Positions 25,413-35,640 of a stretch of DNA of 39,163 nt are shown one piece after another; positions within the stretch are counted from its first letter, which is position 1, and each line of letters opens with the position of its first letter. The position numbers and the translations under genes were made by a program. Origin of the DNA: an uncultured Verrucomicrobiales bacterium. GTDB lineage: Bacteria > Verrucomicrobiota > Verrucomicrobiia > Verrucomicrobiales > Akkermansiaceae. The DNA lies in assembly GCA_937969495.1 (NCBI GenBank), contig CALBVY010000043.1, forward strand, positions 1 to 39,163. Reading direction: 5' to 3'. The notes beneath the pieces are model-generated. The model was not told where the DNA came from. It worked only from the letters and a program-made list of their open reading frames with translations, and made no database searches.

Positions 25413-26171
25413 ATGTTTAAACGTATTGGCAATCTTTTCAAAGGCTTCATCGGCCTATTTATCGGCGGCATTGAAAAACGTAACCCAGAAGCTCTGCTTG
25501 ATGTGGAAAAGGAAAACCTCCGCAAACAAATCTCAGAATTTAATAAAGGCCTCGCCACCCATGCCGCGCTCGTGGAGAAATTAATCTCTCAAACAAAAAA
25601 ACTCGATAAAGAAGAAGCCGAACTTCGCGCAAAAACAACCGCTAATCTCAAAGCTGGAAATCGCCAGGTAGCTGGTGAATATGCCATGAAGCTTAAAAGT
25701 GTAGATAAAGAGCATGATGAAATGCTCAGCCAGCTTGAAGCCGCAGAGCTCCGCTACAAAGAACTTGTCAAAGCACGCGATGTTAGTGTGAAAACTGCCA
25801 AGAAAAAGATCGAGGATCTCTCACGCAATATTGATGACATGAAGGTGCAAAAAGCCATGGCTGAGCTCAATGAAATGGCATCTGGTATGATTACTGAAAT
25901 TGGAGGATCTGGAGATACTCTGAATCGTCTTGAAAATATGGTGGAGGAAGAGCGTAACCTCGCTGCAGGTCGTGCACGCGTTGCTAAGGATTCTATCGAT
26001 ATGGGGGATATCAACATGAAAGCCGCCGAGGAAGAAGCACTCGCAGAAATGGCTCTAGCAGATTTTGCAGCAGCAGAAGGTATCGAGCTAGAGTCTACTC
26101 AGCAGCCAGTGAAAGATACACCTCAATCAGAAACTACTAAAGGTACCATGGGACCTAGTGTTTCTGAGTAA
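25413..26171 (+). CDS. PspA/IM30-family membrane stress protein
   Basis: 252 residues. An N-terminal amphipathic segment (MFKRIGNLFKGFIGLFIGGIEKRNPEALL) would bind membranes. About residues 30-185 are an almost continuous charged coiled coil, the ESCRT-III-like core of PspA/Vipp1. A Glu/Ala-rich helix (residues 195-225) and a Pro/Thr/Ser-rich tail follow. Family members assemble into rods or rings that repair or stabilise membranes under stress. pspF, pspB and pspC are not next to it, so regulation cannot be inferred. Alternative: a more distant coiled-coil membrane-associated protein, but the domain pattern fits PspA. Confidence 0.82.
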   Translation: MFKRIGNLFKGFIGLFIGGIEKRNPEALLDVEKENLRKQISEFNKGLATHAALVEKLISQTKKLDKEEAELRAKTTANLKAGNRQVAGEYAMKLKSVDKEHDEMLSQLEAAELRYKELVKARDVSVKTAKKKIEDLSRNIDDMKVQKAMAELNEMASGMITEIGGSGDTLNRLENMVEEERNLAAGRARVAKDSIDMGDINMKAAEEEALAEMALADFAAAEGIELESTQQPVKDTPQSETTKGTMGPSVSE

Positions 26172-26262
26172 GTAGAACGCTTAAGCTTTGGCACCCGCTA
26201 TCGTTGGTGGACGTTTCGATAGTGGTCTAAGGGTTCTGGTTAGGTGAATCATTTTGACTCGG

Positions 26263-26280
26263 AGCGGGTAGCCGCTTTTA
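26263..26280 (+). terminator. Possible terminator after the pspA-like gene
   Basis: AGCGG and CCGCT form a five-bp stem with a GTAG loop, followed by TTTTA, 91 bp after the pspA-like stop. It overlaps the stop codon of the convergent downstream gene. The stem is short, so this is tentative. Confidence 0.35.
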
Positions 26281-26709
26281 CCGTGTAAGATTCTCTTGTT
26301 CTGCTTGTTTGATTTGTTGAGGGTAGATGGTTAAGGCGAGATCAATTCCAAGTGATTCAAGCCTATGTAGAGCGCTCGTCGATAAATTGTCGTTAAAGGC
26401 TTGGCAGTTGTTGTCTGCTTGATAGCCAAGATCGATAACCCTCTTTGTAGCACGCTTCCAAAGATCATCTGCAACACCCTGTAGCTTTTCGATAGAATCA
26501 CAAAAGGCATGAATTTGCTCTTCGGCGGTATGATTGTCTTTATTCTGATCGAGGTGGATTTCAAAAGAGGCTAGATAAGACCTTGAAGTAATCTCTCCAC
26601 AGTGCATCGAAAAAAGCCGGTCTCCGTATTGAGAAAAGGCAATCGTGATCGGCTCTAGATTCTCTTGAGATGTGATTTCTAAATCTGCATTAATAAACTC
26701 AATCGACAT
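26278..26709 (-). CDS. Hypothetical protein
   Basis: 143 residues, no family recognised. The first half is beta-rich and includes SQYGDRLFSMHCGEITSRSY, the second half predominantly helical (EEQIHAFCDSIEKLQGVADD and beyond). No signal peptide or membrane segment, so probably cytoplasmic. Two Cys residues are not in a metal-binding arrangement. It lies 64 bp downstream of carB's stop, in reverse-strand order carB then this gene, so it could be read through from carB. Codon use is similar to neighbours. No Shine-Dalgarno. Confidence 0.6.
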   Translation of the reverse strand: MSIEFINADLEITSQENLEPITIAFSQYGDRLFSMHCGEITSRSYLASFEIHLDQNKDNHTAEEQIHAFCDSIEKLQGVADDLWKRATKRVIDLGYQADNNCQAFNDNLSTSALHRLESLGIDLALTIYPQQIKQAEQENLTR

Positions 26710-26773
26710 AGAAACTCTGATCCTTGTTTTTTAGCAGAAAGCTAGTGCCACTTACCCAAGTCTGATTGAGGCT

Positions 26774-29700
26774 CTAGATTCCGTGGTATTCTTGTAAGGT
26801 AGTTACGGTTATTTCCTTGTTTTGTAATGACTGAATTGCACTGACGGAGGCTTCTGCTGCAGAGAGATTTGTGCAGTGTGAAATCTTGTTAGCTACAGCT
26901 CCAGAGCGGATAGTTACCTCATCCGTTCTCGCCTCATGGCCACTTGGTGTGTTGATGATAAAGTTGATGTCTCCATTTTTCATCATGTCCATTACGTTAG
27001 GGCGCTTCTGTTCAGCAAGTTTGTAGAGTCGGTTTACGTTGATACCTTCTTTGTTAAAGCGTTTGTATGTTCCACCTGTGGCATAGATCTGGAATCCAAG
27101 CTTAGAGAGGTTACGAGCTACCGGAACTGCACGATCTTTATCCCGATCATTGACGGAGAAAAATACGTTACCACTTGTGGGTAGAGGGTTAAAGGCGCTG
27201 ATCTGTGCTTTGGCGTAGGCCATTCCTCTGTCTTGATCAATACCCATGACTTCGCCAGTGGATTTCATTTCAGGTCCAAGCACGATATCGATACCGGGGA
27301 AACGCGGCCATGGGAATACGGCTTCTTTTACACAGTAGTGACCAGGTAGTATTTCTTCCGTAAAGCCTAACTCCTTGAGAGTTTTACCTACCATAATCTT
27401 AGCTGCGAGTTTTGCGAGAGGTACGCCAATAGATTTAGAAACAAATGGAACTGTTCTTGAGGCACGTGGGTTTACCTCGATCACATAGAGCTCTTCATCT
27501 TTTACGGCGAACTGAATATTCATGAGTCCACGGACTTTCAGCTCACGTGCCAGATCTTTGGCGGCGGTGAGAATCTGTTTTTGAATAGAATCTGATAGAG
27601 AGAAAGTAGGGATAACACAGGCAGAGTCACCGGAGTGAATACCAGCCTGTTCAATGTGCTGCATGATGGCACCTACTACAGAGGTTTCTCCATCAGAAAT
27701 ACAGTCGACATCAATCTCAGTAGCCGCTTCTAGGAAACGGTCAACTAACACGGGTCTATCCGGTGATACATCCACCGCTTCATTCATGTAGCGGATGAGC
27801 TCTTCATCGCTGTAGACGATCATCATCGCACGGCCACCAAGAACGAATGACGGCCTAACAAGAACTGGGTAACCGATTTCTTGAGCCACGGCCACGGCTT
27901 CATCAGCACTAATAGCTGTTCCTGCTTCAGCTTGCTTTAGGCCGATTTTGTCTAGGAGGGCGGAGAAGAACTTGCGGTCTTCTGCGAGCTCGATGGACTC
28001 TGGTGAGGTGCCGATGATAGGTACACCATGTCGTTTAAGGTCAGCAGCAAGGTTCAGCGGTGTTTGACCTCCAAATTGCACAATCACACCGTCTGGTTTT
28101 TCTTGATCACAGATGTTCAGCACGTCTTCTAAGGTCAGGGGCTCGAAGTAGAGCTTATCACTGGTATCGTAATCGGTAGAAACGGTTTCAGGATTGGAGT
28201 TTACCATCACCGTTTCATATCCGAGCTCCTTGAGAGCAAATGCGGCATGCACACAGCAGTAATCAAACTCAATACCTTGACCGATCCTATTTGGGCCACC
28301 TCCAAGGATGATGATTTTTTTCTCATCTGTTTCACGTGCTTCATTTTCATCTCCGTAAGTGGAGTAGTAGTAAGGTGTGTGTGCTTCAAATTCTGCGGCA
28401 CAGGTATCGACAAGCCGGTAAGTGGGGATAATTCCAGCTGCTTTTCTTTCAGCGCGAACTTCATCCTGGCTAATACCTCTGGAGTGTGCGATTTGAATAT
28501 CGGAGAAGCCAAGGCGCTTTGCTTTGCGGAGATCAAGGTCAGCGAGGTTTTTCCCTTCTTGCACGATCTGGTAGAGCTGTTCAAGGAACCATGGATCAAT
28601 GGCAGTGGTGTCAAAGACTTCATCTACTGTCCAGCCCTGCATAAAGGCAGTTTGTAGCCAGAAGATGCGCTCAGCATTGGGGACGTGGAGTTTACGCTCG
28701 ATTTCCTCATAGCTAGCATTTGGCTTTCCTTTACCATCAAAGCCAAAGCCAAAGCGTCCAGTTTCTAGAGAACGGAGTGCTTTTTGCATAGACTCTTTGA
28801 AGGTGCGGCCAATGGACATAGCCTCACCTACAGCTTTCATCTGAGTTGTTAGAACGGGGTCAGCTGTTGGGAACTTTTCAAAAGTAAAGCGTGGTAGCTT
28901 GGTGACGACGTAGTCGATGGTGGGCTCAAATGATGCGGGTGTTTCGCGTGTAATATCATTAGGTAGTTCATCGAGTGTGTATCCTACCGCAAGCTTTGCA
29001 GCGATTTTGGCAATGGGGTAACCGGTGGCTTTTGAGGCAAGTGCTGAGGAACGAGATACCCGTGGGTTCATCTCAATGACAATACAACGGCCTGTTTTTG
29101 GATCTACTGAGAACTGTATGTTAGATCCGCCTGTTTCCACACCAATTTCACGAATACATGCAAATGAGGCATCACGCATAATTTGGTATTCACGGTCTGT
29201 TAGTGTCTGTGCAGGTGCTACGGTAATCGAGTCACCTGTATGCACGCCCATGGGGTCAAGATTTTCAATGGAGCAAATAACAACACAGTTATCTGCGCAG
29301 TCACGCATGACCTCCATTTCATATTCCTTCCATCCTAACAGGCTTTCTTCTACCAGCACTTCATCAACTGGTGATAGATCGATACCTCGTGCTACGATGG
29401 TTTCAAATTCTTCTTTATTATAAGCAATACCTCCGCCTGAGCCACCGAGGGTAAATGCAGGGCGGATGATCAGTGGCATACTGCCTATTTCTTTGGCAAT
29501 TACACGAGCCTCTTCCATGGTGTGAGCCACACCACTCTGGGGAAGGTCTAGACCTATTTTTAACATGGCTTCTTTGAAGCGTAGTCTGTCTTCACCTTTA
29601 TCGATGGCATCTGCATTGGCACCGATCATGCGGACCTTGTGTTTATCTAACACACCAGATTTAAAGAGATCCATGGAGGTGTTTAGTGCAGTCTGTCCAC

Positions 29701-29971
29701 CTAATGTGGGTAGGAGTGCATCTGGTTTCTCCCTGATGATGATTTTTTCGACAATTTCGGGTGTGATGGGCTCAATGTATGTCTTTGGAGCAAATTCCGG
29801 ATCCGTCATGATGGTGGCCGGATTTGAATTTACTAGAATGACTTCATAGCCTTCTTCTTTGAGTGCTTTACAGGCTTGAACACCTGAGTAATCAAACTCA
29901 CATCCTTGTCCGATCACGATCGGGCCGGAGCCGATCACGAGAATTTTTTTGATACTTAGGTCTTTGGGCAT
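26774..29971 (-). CDS. carB: Carbamoyl-phosphate synthase large subunit
   Basis: 1065 residues, full length (E. coli 1073). It makes carbamoyl phosphate for arginine and pyrimidines from bicarbonate, ammonia and two ATP. Two homologous ATP-grasp halves are visible. The first starts [23 protein letters not shown] and contains [12 protein letters not shown]. The second starts [21 protein letters not shown] and contains [17 protein letters not shown]. The allosteric MGS-like domain spans the last 130 residues ([38 protein letters not shown]). The glutaminase subunit gene carA is not adjacent, so the two subunits are encoded apart. Divergent stems before it are not obvious. Confidence 0.98.
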   Translation of the reverse strand: MPKDLSIKKILVIGSGPIVIGQGCEFDYSGVQACKALKEEGYEVILVNSNPATIMTDPEFAPKTYIEPITPEIVEKIIIREKPDALLPTLGGQTALNTSMDLFKSGVLDKHKVRMIGANADAIDKGEDRLRFKEAMLKIGLDLPQSGVAHTMEEARVIAKEIGSMPLIIRPAFTLGGSGGGIAYNKEEFETIVARGIDLSPVDEVLVEESLLGWKEYEMEVMRDCADNCVVICSIENLDPMGVHTGDSITVAPAQTLTDREYQIMRDASFACIREIGVETGGSNIQFSVDPKTGRCIVIEMNPRVSRSSALASKATGYPIAKIAAKLAVGYTLDELPNDITRETPASFEPTIDYVVTKLPRFTFEKFPTADPVLTTQMKAVGEAMSIGRTFKESMQKALRSLETGRFGFGFDGKGKPNASYEEIERKLHVPNAERIFWLQTAFMQGWTVDEVFDTTAIDPWFLEQLYQIVQEGKNLADLDLRKAKRLGFSDIQIAHSRGISQDEVRAERKAAGIIPTYRLVDTCAAEFEAHTPYYYSTYGDENEARETDEKKIIILGGGPNRIGQGIEFDYCCVHAAFALKELGYETVMVNSNPETVSTDYDTSDKLYFEPLTLEDVLNICDQEKPDGVIVQFGGQTPLNLAADLKRHGVPIIGTSPESIELAEDRKFFSALLDKIGLKQAEAGTAISADEAVAVAQEIGYPVLVRPSFVLGGRAMMIVYSDEELIRYMNEAVDVSPDRPVLVDRFLEAATEIDVDCISDGETSVVGAIMQHIEQAGIHSGDSACVIPTFSLSDSIQKQILTAAKDLARELKVRGLMNIQFAVKDEELYVIEVNPRASRTVPFVSKSIGVPLAKLAAKIMVGKTLKELGFTEEILPGHYCVKEAVFPWPRFPGIDIVLGPEMKSTGEVMGIDQDRGMAYAKAQISAFNPLPTSGNVFFSVNDRDKDRAVPVARNLSKLGFQIYATGGTYKRFNKEGINVNRLYKLAEQKRPNVMDMMKNGDINFIINTPSGHEARTDEVTIRSGAVANKISHCTNLSAAEASVSAIQSLQNKEITVTTLQEYHGI

Positions 29972-30059
29972 TTGGTCGTGCTAAATTTTGAGGATTTAGG
30001 ACGACTTTCTGCTACTTGTAAAGCATTGGCTGGTTTGATTTTTCCCAATGCTCTGAGTA

Positions 30060-31193
30060 TCACTGAATCTTTATCACGGCACCGGGTCTGACAAGTGTCG
30101 GAAAGCGTGCTGCATCCCAGTTGGTAAGGCGGATACACCCGGCACTACGTGCTCTTCCAATGGTGCGTGGGTTATCAGTACCGTGGATGCCGATACCCGA
30201 TTTTGTCAGGCCGTTCCAGATGATACCTACAGGATTATTAGGCCCAGCTGGGATGGTGAGTGATTCTTTTCCGCGTACGCCAGTTTCTAGGAGTTTTTTG
30301 TCATAACGCCAGACTGGTAGCTCGATGCTATTTTTTAGATTCCAGATGCCTTTGGGGATAAAACGTGTTTTTCCAGGAGTAATTGGAAAACTTGCTACGA
30401 GTTGTGGTCGGGTGCTGTTGACTTTCATCGCTCCATTTTCTTCGTCAGAGGGAATGATAAGTTGGTAAATGTAGACCTGCTTGGTGTTGGTATCTACCAC
30501 AACGTGACGAGCGGTGAGATTAATTTCCAGTTTGTGGGATCTTCCAGTTTTGAGGTCTTCTATTTTAAAGGGAATAATATTAGGCACTTTGATTGCTTTA
30601 TGTGAGCTGGCGTTTTTCATCGTTTTGGCACCATTAAGCTCAATAAGAAGATCTTCTGAGGTGTGATAGCGCTCTGCCATAAATTCCGTGACACTTCGGT
30701 AGGCCATGTATTTTCTTTTTGCCTGTTCAGGGCGCGTTTTGGGTAATGTGGGATCTACGTAATCAACTACAAATGAAGGGATAATGGCAGTGGCGTATAT
30801 ATTAGGTATTTCAGCAGCAGCTTCTGCCATTACGCGCATGTCGTATTTTTCTCTGTTTAAGCTTTTATTGTAATTTTTAATGGCAAGCTTAGTGAAGGTG
30901 CCAGGTTTACCATCGATAATTCCAGGGCCAAAAAATTTCTGATCGAGAAAAATCTGTAGCTGCACCGCTTCATCACGATTTTTAGGTAGGACAATGGCTT
31001 TTGGTCTGGGCTTCTTTTTTTCCTGAGATGGCTCCTTTGCCTTGGGTGTAGGTGATTTCTGCGTTGAGGTGGTTTTTTCGTCTACGACGATGGCTCTCTT
31101 TGGTTCATTGCCGTAAATAATACCAGCAGTCACGAAGAGGCTTAAAAATGTTAGAAAAGTTAATAAAATAGGTGGCGTGTTGCAAAATTTCAT
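30060..31193 (-). CDS. L,D-transpeptidase (YkuD domain) with peptidoglycan-binding-like domain
   Basis: 377 residues from the ATG at 31191-31193, which opens into a hydrophobic signal segment (FCNTPPILLTFLTFLSLFVT). A longer in-frame start 13 codons upstream is less likely. A Lys/Pro-rich linker is followed by a peptidoglycan-binding-like region (AVQLQIFLDQKFFGPGIIDG, about residues 80-130) and then the YkuD catalytic domain. Its signature HGTDNPRTIGRARSAGCIRL (about residues 335-354) carries the catalytic His and Cys. It forms 3-3 crosslinks in peptidoglycan or attaches proteins to it, acting in the periplasm. Transcribed after carB's upstream gap on the same strand; operon unproven. Confidence 0.93.
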   Translation of the reverse strand: MKFCNTPPILLTFLTFLSLFVTAGIIYGNEPKRAIVVDEKTTSTQKSPTPKAKEPSQEKKKPRPKAIVLPKNRDEAVQLQIFLDQKFFGPGIIDGKPGTFTKLAIKNYNKSLNREKYDMRVMAEAAAEIPNIYATAIIPSFVVDYVDPTLPKTRPEQAKRKYMAYRSVTEFMAERYHTSEDLLIELNGAKTMKNASSHKAIKVPNIIPFKIEDLKTGRSHKLEINLTARHVVVDTNTKQVYIYQLIIPSDEENGAMKVNSTRPQLVASFPITPGKTRFIPKGIWNLKNSIELPVWRYDKKLLETGVRGKESLTIPAGPNNPVGIIWNGLTKSGIGIHGTDNPRTIGRARSAGCIRLTNWDAARFPTLVRPGAVIKIQ

Positions 31194-31310
31194 AATCAAC
31201 AGAGTAGATAGTTCTGATCCACAGATTGCCACATCTTTTATAGAAGGCGAATATAAATATATCTTAATTAAACCCAGGTTGTGTATGGGATACGGAGAAT
31301 TTATTAGCCT

Positions 31311-32597
31311 CTAGGTCTGAAACTGCGCAATTCGCCCCGCAATACTGGCAGGCACTACAGCCTCAAGAATAACGTCATTACCATCATACTCTGTGCTGAG
31401 AACTTTTGCCTCACGGTGCAGCATACCAGGTATATCACCCCGGCTTTGCGGAATACGATAAGTCAGGGTCTGAACACGGTCGGCGAGCATCTCAGAACAT
31501 TTTTCTAGAAGCGCATTCATACCATCTCCGGTCATTGCACTTACTGAGATTGTATTTGGAAATGAGACCTCTAGCCCAGCTAGTTTGATCGGATCATTCA
31601 GCACATCGATTTTATTAAGCACCGTAATAATAGGTTTATCCCCTGCTCCAAGCTCTTCGAGAACTGCCATCGTGGTTTGATAGAATTTTTCTACTTCGGG
31701 CGATGAGGCATCTAACACATGGATGATAAAGTCAGCGAGCACAGATTCTTCCAATGTTGCCTTAAATGCCTCCACCAGCCTATGAGGAAGATTTCGGATA
31801 AACCCTACCGTGTCCGTGAGTAGTAGCGGTTGGCCATCGGGTAACTCGATCGCCCGAGTGGTGGTATCTAGAGTAGCAAAGAGCATATCCTTTGCCATTA
31901 CCTCTGCTTCAGAAAGTCTGTTGAGGAGGGTGGATTTGCCTGCGTTGGTGTAGCCAGCGATTGCTGCGCAAGGCGTGCCCATTTTCTCTCTCTCTTTGCG
32001 TCGGGTATTACGTTGTTTACGGACTTCTGCCAGCTCACGCTTGCATTGATCAATCCGTGTTCGAGCAAGACGCCGATCGACTTCGATCTGTTGTTCACCC
32101 ATACCTCGAGATGCACCACCGCCCCCTTGTCCACCCCCACCTTCGCGATCCAAGTGCCCCCACATCCGTGTTAACCGTGGTAGAGAATATTGCATCCGCG
32201 CGAGATCCACCTGGAGCCTTGCTTCACGCGTTTGTGCTCGTTTTGAAAAAATATCCAGAATGACCTCCTCCCGATCAATCACACACATATCAGCCAGTTC
32301 TTCCCAGTTTCTCTGCTGAGATGGTAAAAACATATTGTCGAACACGATGCAGTCACACTCGTGAGCTCTCGCTAGCTGGACCATCTCTTCTGCTTTGCCT
32401 GTTCCACAAAGATATTTTTTGTGCAGTGATCGGGTAAAAACAAGCACTGATTCCACGACGCCAATACCAAGCGTGTTCACCAGTTCCCCCAGCTCATTGA
32501 GTAATGATGCTTCTTCTTCTTCCTCTCGTCTGTCGTGGTAAATACGCACTAGCAAAGCGCGCTCTACCATTTCAGGTTTATCTCTGACCTCGAACAT
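31311..32597 (-). CDS. hflX: GTPase HflX
   Basis: 428 residues. A ribosome-associated GTPase that helps split or rescue stalled ribosomes. The N-terminal HflX domain (VFTRSLHKKYLCGTGKAEEM and VIDREEVILDIFSKRAQT) precedes the glycine-rich linker GGGGQGGGG and a coiled-coil helix. The GTPase core has the P-loop GYTNAGKSTLLNRLSE, switch region ATLDTTTRAI, DTVGFIRNLPHRLVEAFKAT and NKID. A C-terminal domain is present. GGGAGA touches the start codon but is too close to act as a standard ribosome binding site. hfq is not adjacent. Divergent from mnmG across the parS-containing gap. Confidence 0.96.
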   Translation of the reverse strand: MFEVRDKPEMVERALLVRIYHDRREEEEEASLLNELGELVNTLGIGVVESVLVFTRSLHKKYLCGTGKAEEMVQLARAHECDCIVFDNMFLPSQQRNWEELADMCVIDREEVILDIFSKRAQTREARLQVDLARMQYSLPRLTRMWGHLDREGGGGQGGGGASRGMGEQQIEVDRRLARTRIDQCKRELAEVRKQRNTRRKEREKMGTPCAAIAGYTNAGKSTLLNRLSEAEVMAKDMLFATLDTTTRAIELPDGQPLLLTDTVGFIRNLPHRLVEAFKATLEESVLADFIIHVLDASSPEVEKFYQTTMAVLEELGAGDKPIITVLNKIDVLNDPIKLAGLEVSFPNTISVSAMTGDGMNALLEKCSEMLADRVQTLTYRIPQSRGDIPGMLHREAKVLSTEYDGNDVILEAVVPASIAGRIAQFQT

Positions 32598-32662
32598 TCT
32601 CCCAAATCAATGCCCTAAATCTCTCATTCACGCAAGCTCCCAAGCTCTATCCTTTGATCATT

Positions 32663-32676
32663 GTTTCACGTGGAAC
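32663..32676 (+). promoter_or_regulatory. parS-like ParB-binding site 1
   Basis: GTTTCACGTGGAAC, preceded by T, differs by one position per half from the bacterial chromosomal consensus GTTTCACGTGAAAC and from the GTTCCACGTGGAAC variant used in Caulobacter and Pseudomonas. It lies in the hflX-mnmG intergenic region, 26 bp from the next site. Confidence 0.85.
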
Positions 32677-32702
32677 TTTTTTCCCACCTCATCGTTCACT
32701 TA

Positions 32703-32716
32703 GTTCCACGTGGAAC
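32703..32716 (+). promoter_or_regulatory. parS site 2 (perfect palindrome)
   Basis: GTTCCACGTGGAAC is a perfect 14-bp palindrome identical to a known chromosomal parS variant. Sites of this kind nucleate ParB spreading and SMC loading for chromosome segregation and are usually within a few percent of the chromosome from the origin. Confidence 0.9.
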
Positions 32717-32909
32717 ACCCACTTCTTCTTCTACGCTTTAGCATCTTTCACCGTCCCTTCCCTTTTTAACCCTAGCTTCCGTTTCTTCCGCAATTTCCGT
32801 GGTTCACAACAGAATAAGCAACTCCAGCAATCTTCATACGATTGGCGGTTCCCCCCTCTTAAGCAAAAGTCTTGCATCTTCGTGCCTTCCCCCTTTGTCT
32901 ATCTGCAAA

Positions 32910-34793
32910 ATGTTTATTTACCCTAAGACCTACGATGTTCTTGTCATTGGAGCTGGCCATGCTGGTGTGGAGGCCGCTCTCGCAGCAGCACGCCTTGGGT
33001 GCAGTGTGGCTATACTCACCCAGAATTTAGATACGATCGGCGCTATGTCCTGTAATCCCGCCATTGGAGGTTTAGCAAAAGGCCACATGGTTCGTGAAAT
33101 CGATGCCCTTGGTGGAGCTATGGGCTTAAACACAGATGCTACAGGTATCCAATTTCGCATGCTCAATGCTGGCAAAGGCCCATCCGTCCGCGCCCCGCGT
33201 GCCCAGTGTGATAAAAAATCCTACCAGTTCCGTATCAAACACACCCTCGAGTCCACTCCAGGCATTGATCTCCACCAAGCCAATGTCGCCGAGCTCCTCG
33301 TAAAAAATGACACCATCACCGGTGTCACCACCTCCCTCCAGATGCAGATCAATGCAAAGTCCGTGATCCTCTCAGCTGGAACATTCATGCGCGGACTGAT
33401 GCATGTTGGCCTCAAAAATGAAAAAGGCGGCCGCATGGGAGATGCCACCTCCACCGTCTCAGACTCCCTCCATAAGCTTGGCTTCCAAGTCGAACGTTTC
33501 AAAACTGGCACCCCATGCCGCATCAATGGCAAATCCATTGATTTCTCAAAAACCGAAACCCAGCACGGAGACACCCCCGCCCCTTTCTTCTCTTACTTAG
33601 CCGATACCCTCACGAGATCTCCCAACGATATCCATACCCTCAACGGTCATATCACAGGTTCTGATCTTCCATCTGGTTCTTCCGCAAGTGCTGCGTTCCA
33701 CGTGGAACAAATCCCCTGCCATATCACATGGACCACACCTAAAACTCACGATATCATTCGCAATAACCTCGATAAATCCCCCATGTATTGCGGTAAAATC
33801 GAGGGGCCTGGGCCACGCTACTGCCCTTCCATCGAGGATAAGGTCGTCAAATTTGCAGAAAAGGAACGCCACCAAGTTTTCTTAGAACCAGAAGGCCGCC
33901 ATACCCATGAGTTTTATATCAATGGTGTTTCCACCTCCCTTCCTTATGAAGTCCAGTTGGATTTCATTCATTCTATTCCTGGGCTTGAAAATGCTCAAAT
34001 CATCCGCCCCGGTTACGCTGTAGAATACGACTACTGCCCCCCCACTCAGCTTTCTCCAACATTAGAAACAAAAAGCATCTCTGGACTCTACTTCGCAGGC
34101 CAAATCAATGGCACTTCCGGATACGAGGAGGCGGCAGGCCAAGGTCTTATTGCAGGAACCAATGCCGCGCTGAAAATCCTCGGCAAACCAGAATTTATCC
34201 TCCGCCGAGATCAAGCCTACCTCGGAGTTATGGTCGATGACCTTGTGACCAAAGGCACAACTGAACCCTATCGCATGTTTACCTCGCGCGCAGAATATCG
34301 CCTCCTTCTCCGCCAGGATAATGCCGATCTCCGCCTTACTCCACTGGCAGTAGAAAACGGTCTCGTCTCAGGAATCAGAGCCGATCGTATAGCAGAGAAA
34401 ATCAAGGCACTCGATATGGCTAAAACCCTTATCCCCACCATTTCCTATGATGGAGTAAAGCTCGATCACTGGTTCCGTCGTTCAGAAAACGAGTGGAAAA
34501 CCCTCCCTCAAGAGATCCTTCAGCAGGCACCTGCGCACCTTTGGTCTCTACTCGAAATAGATTTTAAATACGCCGGACACCTTGAGCGCCAGCAGATTCA
34601 AATAGATCGCCTCAGCCGTATGGAAGATAAACGCATTCCAGACAAATTCGATTATGCTACCGTCAATGGCCTCAAAGCAGAAGCCCGTCATCATCTATCA
34701 ACCATCCGCCCTACCACCATCGGCCAGGCTTCTCGGATCTCTGGAATTACCCCTGCAGATATTGCCATCTTAGCCGTCGCACTGCGAAAATAA
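32910..34793 (+). CDS. mnmG: tRNA uridine-5-carboxymethylaminomethyl modification enzyme MnmG
   Basis: 627 residues from the ATG at 32910. A longer in-frame start 37 codons upstream precedes the conserved domain and is not supported. With MnmE, it modifies U34 of tRNAs using FAD and a folate-derived carbon. FAD-binding [17 protein letters not shown] is at residues 14-30. Other landmarks are [44 protein letters not shown] and [20 protein letters not shown], and the C-terminal tRNA-binding domain ends [20 protein letters not shown]. mnmE and rsmG, usual neighbours, are absent. A perfect parS palindrome lies inside the coding sequence. Confidence 0.97.
   Translation: MFIYPKTYDVLVIGAGHAGVEAALAAARLGCSVAILTQNLDTIGAMSCNPAIGGLAKGHMVREIDALGGAMGLNTDATGIQFRMLNAGKGPSVRAPRAQCDKKSYQFRIKHTLESTPGIDLHQANVAELLVKNDTITGVTTSLQMQINAKSVILSAGTFMRGLMHVGLKNEKGGRMGDATSTVSDSLHKLGFQVERFKTGTPCRINGKSIDFSKTETQHGDTPAPFFSYLADTLTRSPNDIHTLNGHITGSDLPSGSSASAAFHVEQIPCHITWTTPKTHDIIRNNLDKSPMYCGKIEGPGPRYCPSIEDKVVKFAEKERHQVFLEPEGRHTHEFYINGVSTSLPYEVQLDFIHSIPGLENAQIIRPGYAVEYDYCPPTQLSPTLETKSISGLYFAGQINGTSGYEEAAGQGLIAGTNAALKILGKPEFILRRDQAYLGVMVDDLVTKGTTEPYRMFTSRAEYRLLLRQDNADLRLTPLAVENGLVSGIRADRIAEKIKALDMAKTLIPTISYDGVKLDHWFRRSENEWKTLPQEILQQAPAHLWSLLEIDFKYAGHLERQQIQIDRLSRMEDKRIPDKFDYATVNGLKAEARHHLSTIRPTTIGQASRISGITPADIAILAVALRK
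33695..33708 (+). promoter_or_regulatory. parS site 3, inside mnmG
   Basis: A second exact GTTCCACGTGGAAC palindrome, here encoding part of Ala-Phe-His-Val-Glu-Gln within MnmG. It sits about 1 kb from the intergenic pair. Intragenic parS sites are common in bacteria, as the codon requirement is mild. Confidence 0.88.
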
Positions 34794-35640
34794 TTTAACC
34801 TAGATAATCATTGGATTAGGCAGGAAATCTTGTCAGGTCAATAAACACAAACTCCCCATGCCCACGGTTCAATACACCGATGGGCTGACATTGCTTTCCT
34901 CGAAAAATCAGCAGACGAGCTTGTGTTTAGAGAGATAATGGCAATTCTCGAAATCAAAATGCATATTCTGGGTTAAACGCCCCCTCTTTTTTCACACACT
35001 TAGTCCGTTTTTGTGATTAAAAATAAAATCATACTTATCCATCATAAAATTTCACCGATTCAAACAAAGTTTTACTCCATCTAGTATAGCCAACACCAAA
35101 CACCCCAAAATGTAGGGAAATACCATCATTTTAAAATATCAACATAACTATCTCATAATAAGCAATATAAGGCATAAAACCGCAATAGTTAACCTTCTGA
35201 GAGTAGCTCAGAATATTATACCCTGCACAACTATCCTACTGAGCCCAATTTATCCTCCTCAAAATTCACTCATGATGGTGATAAATTATTGTCTAAACCG
35301 TGAGAAATATTCCCTCCCTGTTATCTCATGATGAGAACGCTCTACAATTTTTAGTGAGATGATACCATTTCTCCAAATCTGAATTTCTATTCTGGATAGA
35401 ATGAGCTAACAAAAAATTATAACAGCAAATGGACTAAGCCCTCGACATATTCGTGTCATCTGACAAATTAATACCCTTGTGAGCATTTATCTAAATTGTA
35501 TCACGACCTAACAAAATATATCAAATATCAAAGAAGGTCTCTGAAAATATTCAGACTGACCACGGGCGGCAGCTTCTCAAAAACTTCCCTTTCTCTCACC
35601 CTTGGCTCTCGCTCTTGACTCTCTCCGCTTCTCTCCAGCT
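34794..35640. other. 847-bp AT-rich gap between mnmG and the integron integrase
   Basis: No gene of credible length is present on either strand. A short open stretch at 34845-34976 reads HGSIHRWADIAFLEKSADEL... with only an internal ATG, and could be the remnant of a gene, but no family is recognisable. The rest is AT-rich with scattered short repeats such as CTCATGATG at two places. It may be the scar of earlier insertions next to the integron. No rRNA, tRNA or terminator is clear except a weak hairpin near 35540. Confidence 0.45.
35536..35561 (-). terminator. Possible terminator downstream of intI
   Basis: TCTGAA and TTCAGA (35540-35545 and 35550-35555) form a perfect stem around AATA, extended by GGTC/GACC with a small bulge. 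Read on the minus strand it lies about 80 bp after the integrase stop. The T-tract behind it is poor (TTCTTTG), so it is only a candidate. Confidence 0.35.

Larger units (their letters stand above)
32598..32909. other. Divergent hflX-mnmG intergenic region, pyrimidine-rich on the plus strand
   Basis: 312 bp without a gene. It contains two parS-like sites (listed separately). From about 32718 to 32800 the plus strand is dominated by C and T with almost no G runs. No intrinsic terminator or tRNA is seen. An in-frame extension of mnmG at its right end looks untranslated because the conserved MnmG N-terminus begins at 32910. Confidence 0.5.

Noticed and set aside
34845-34976. Open stretch reading like a helical protein fragment
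   Set aside because: No start codon covers most of it, it is only 43 codons long, and no family is recognisable. Kept as a note in the intergenic entry only.
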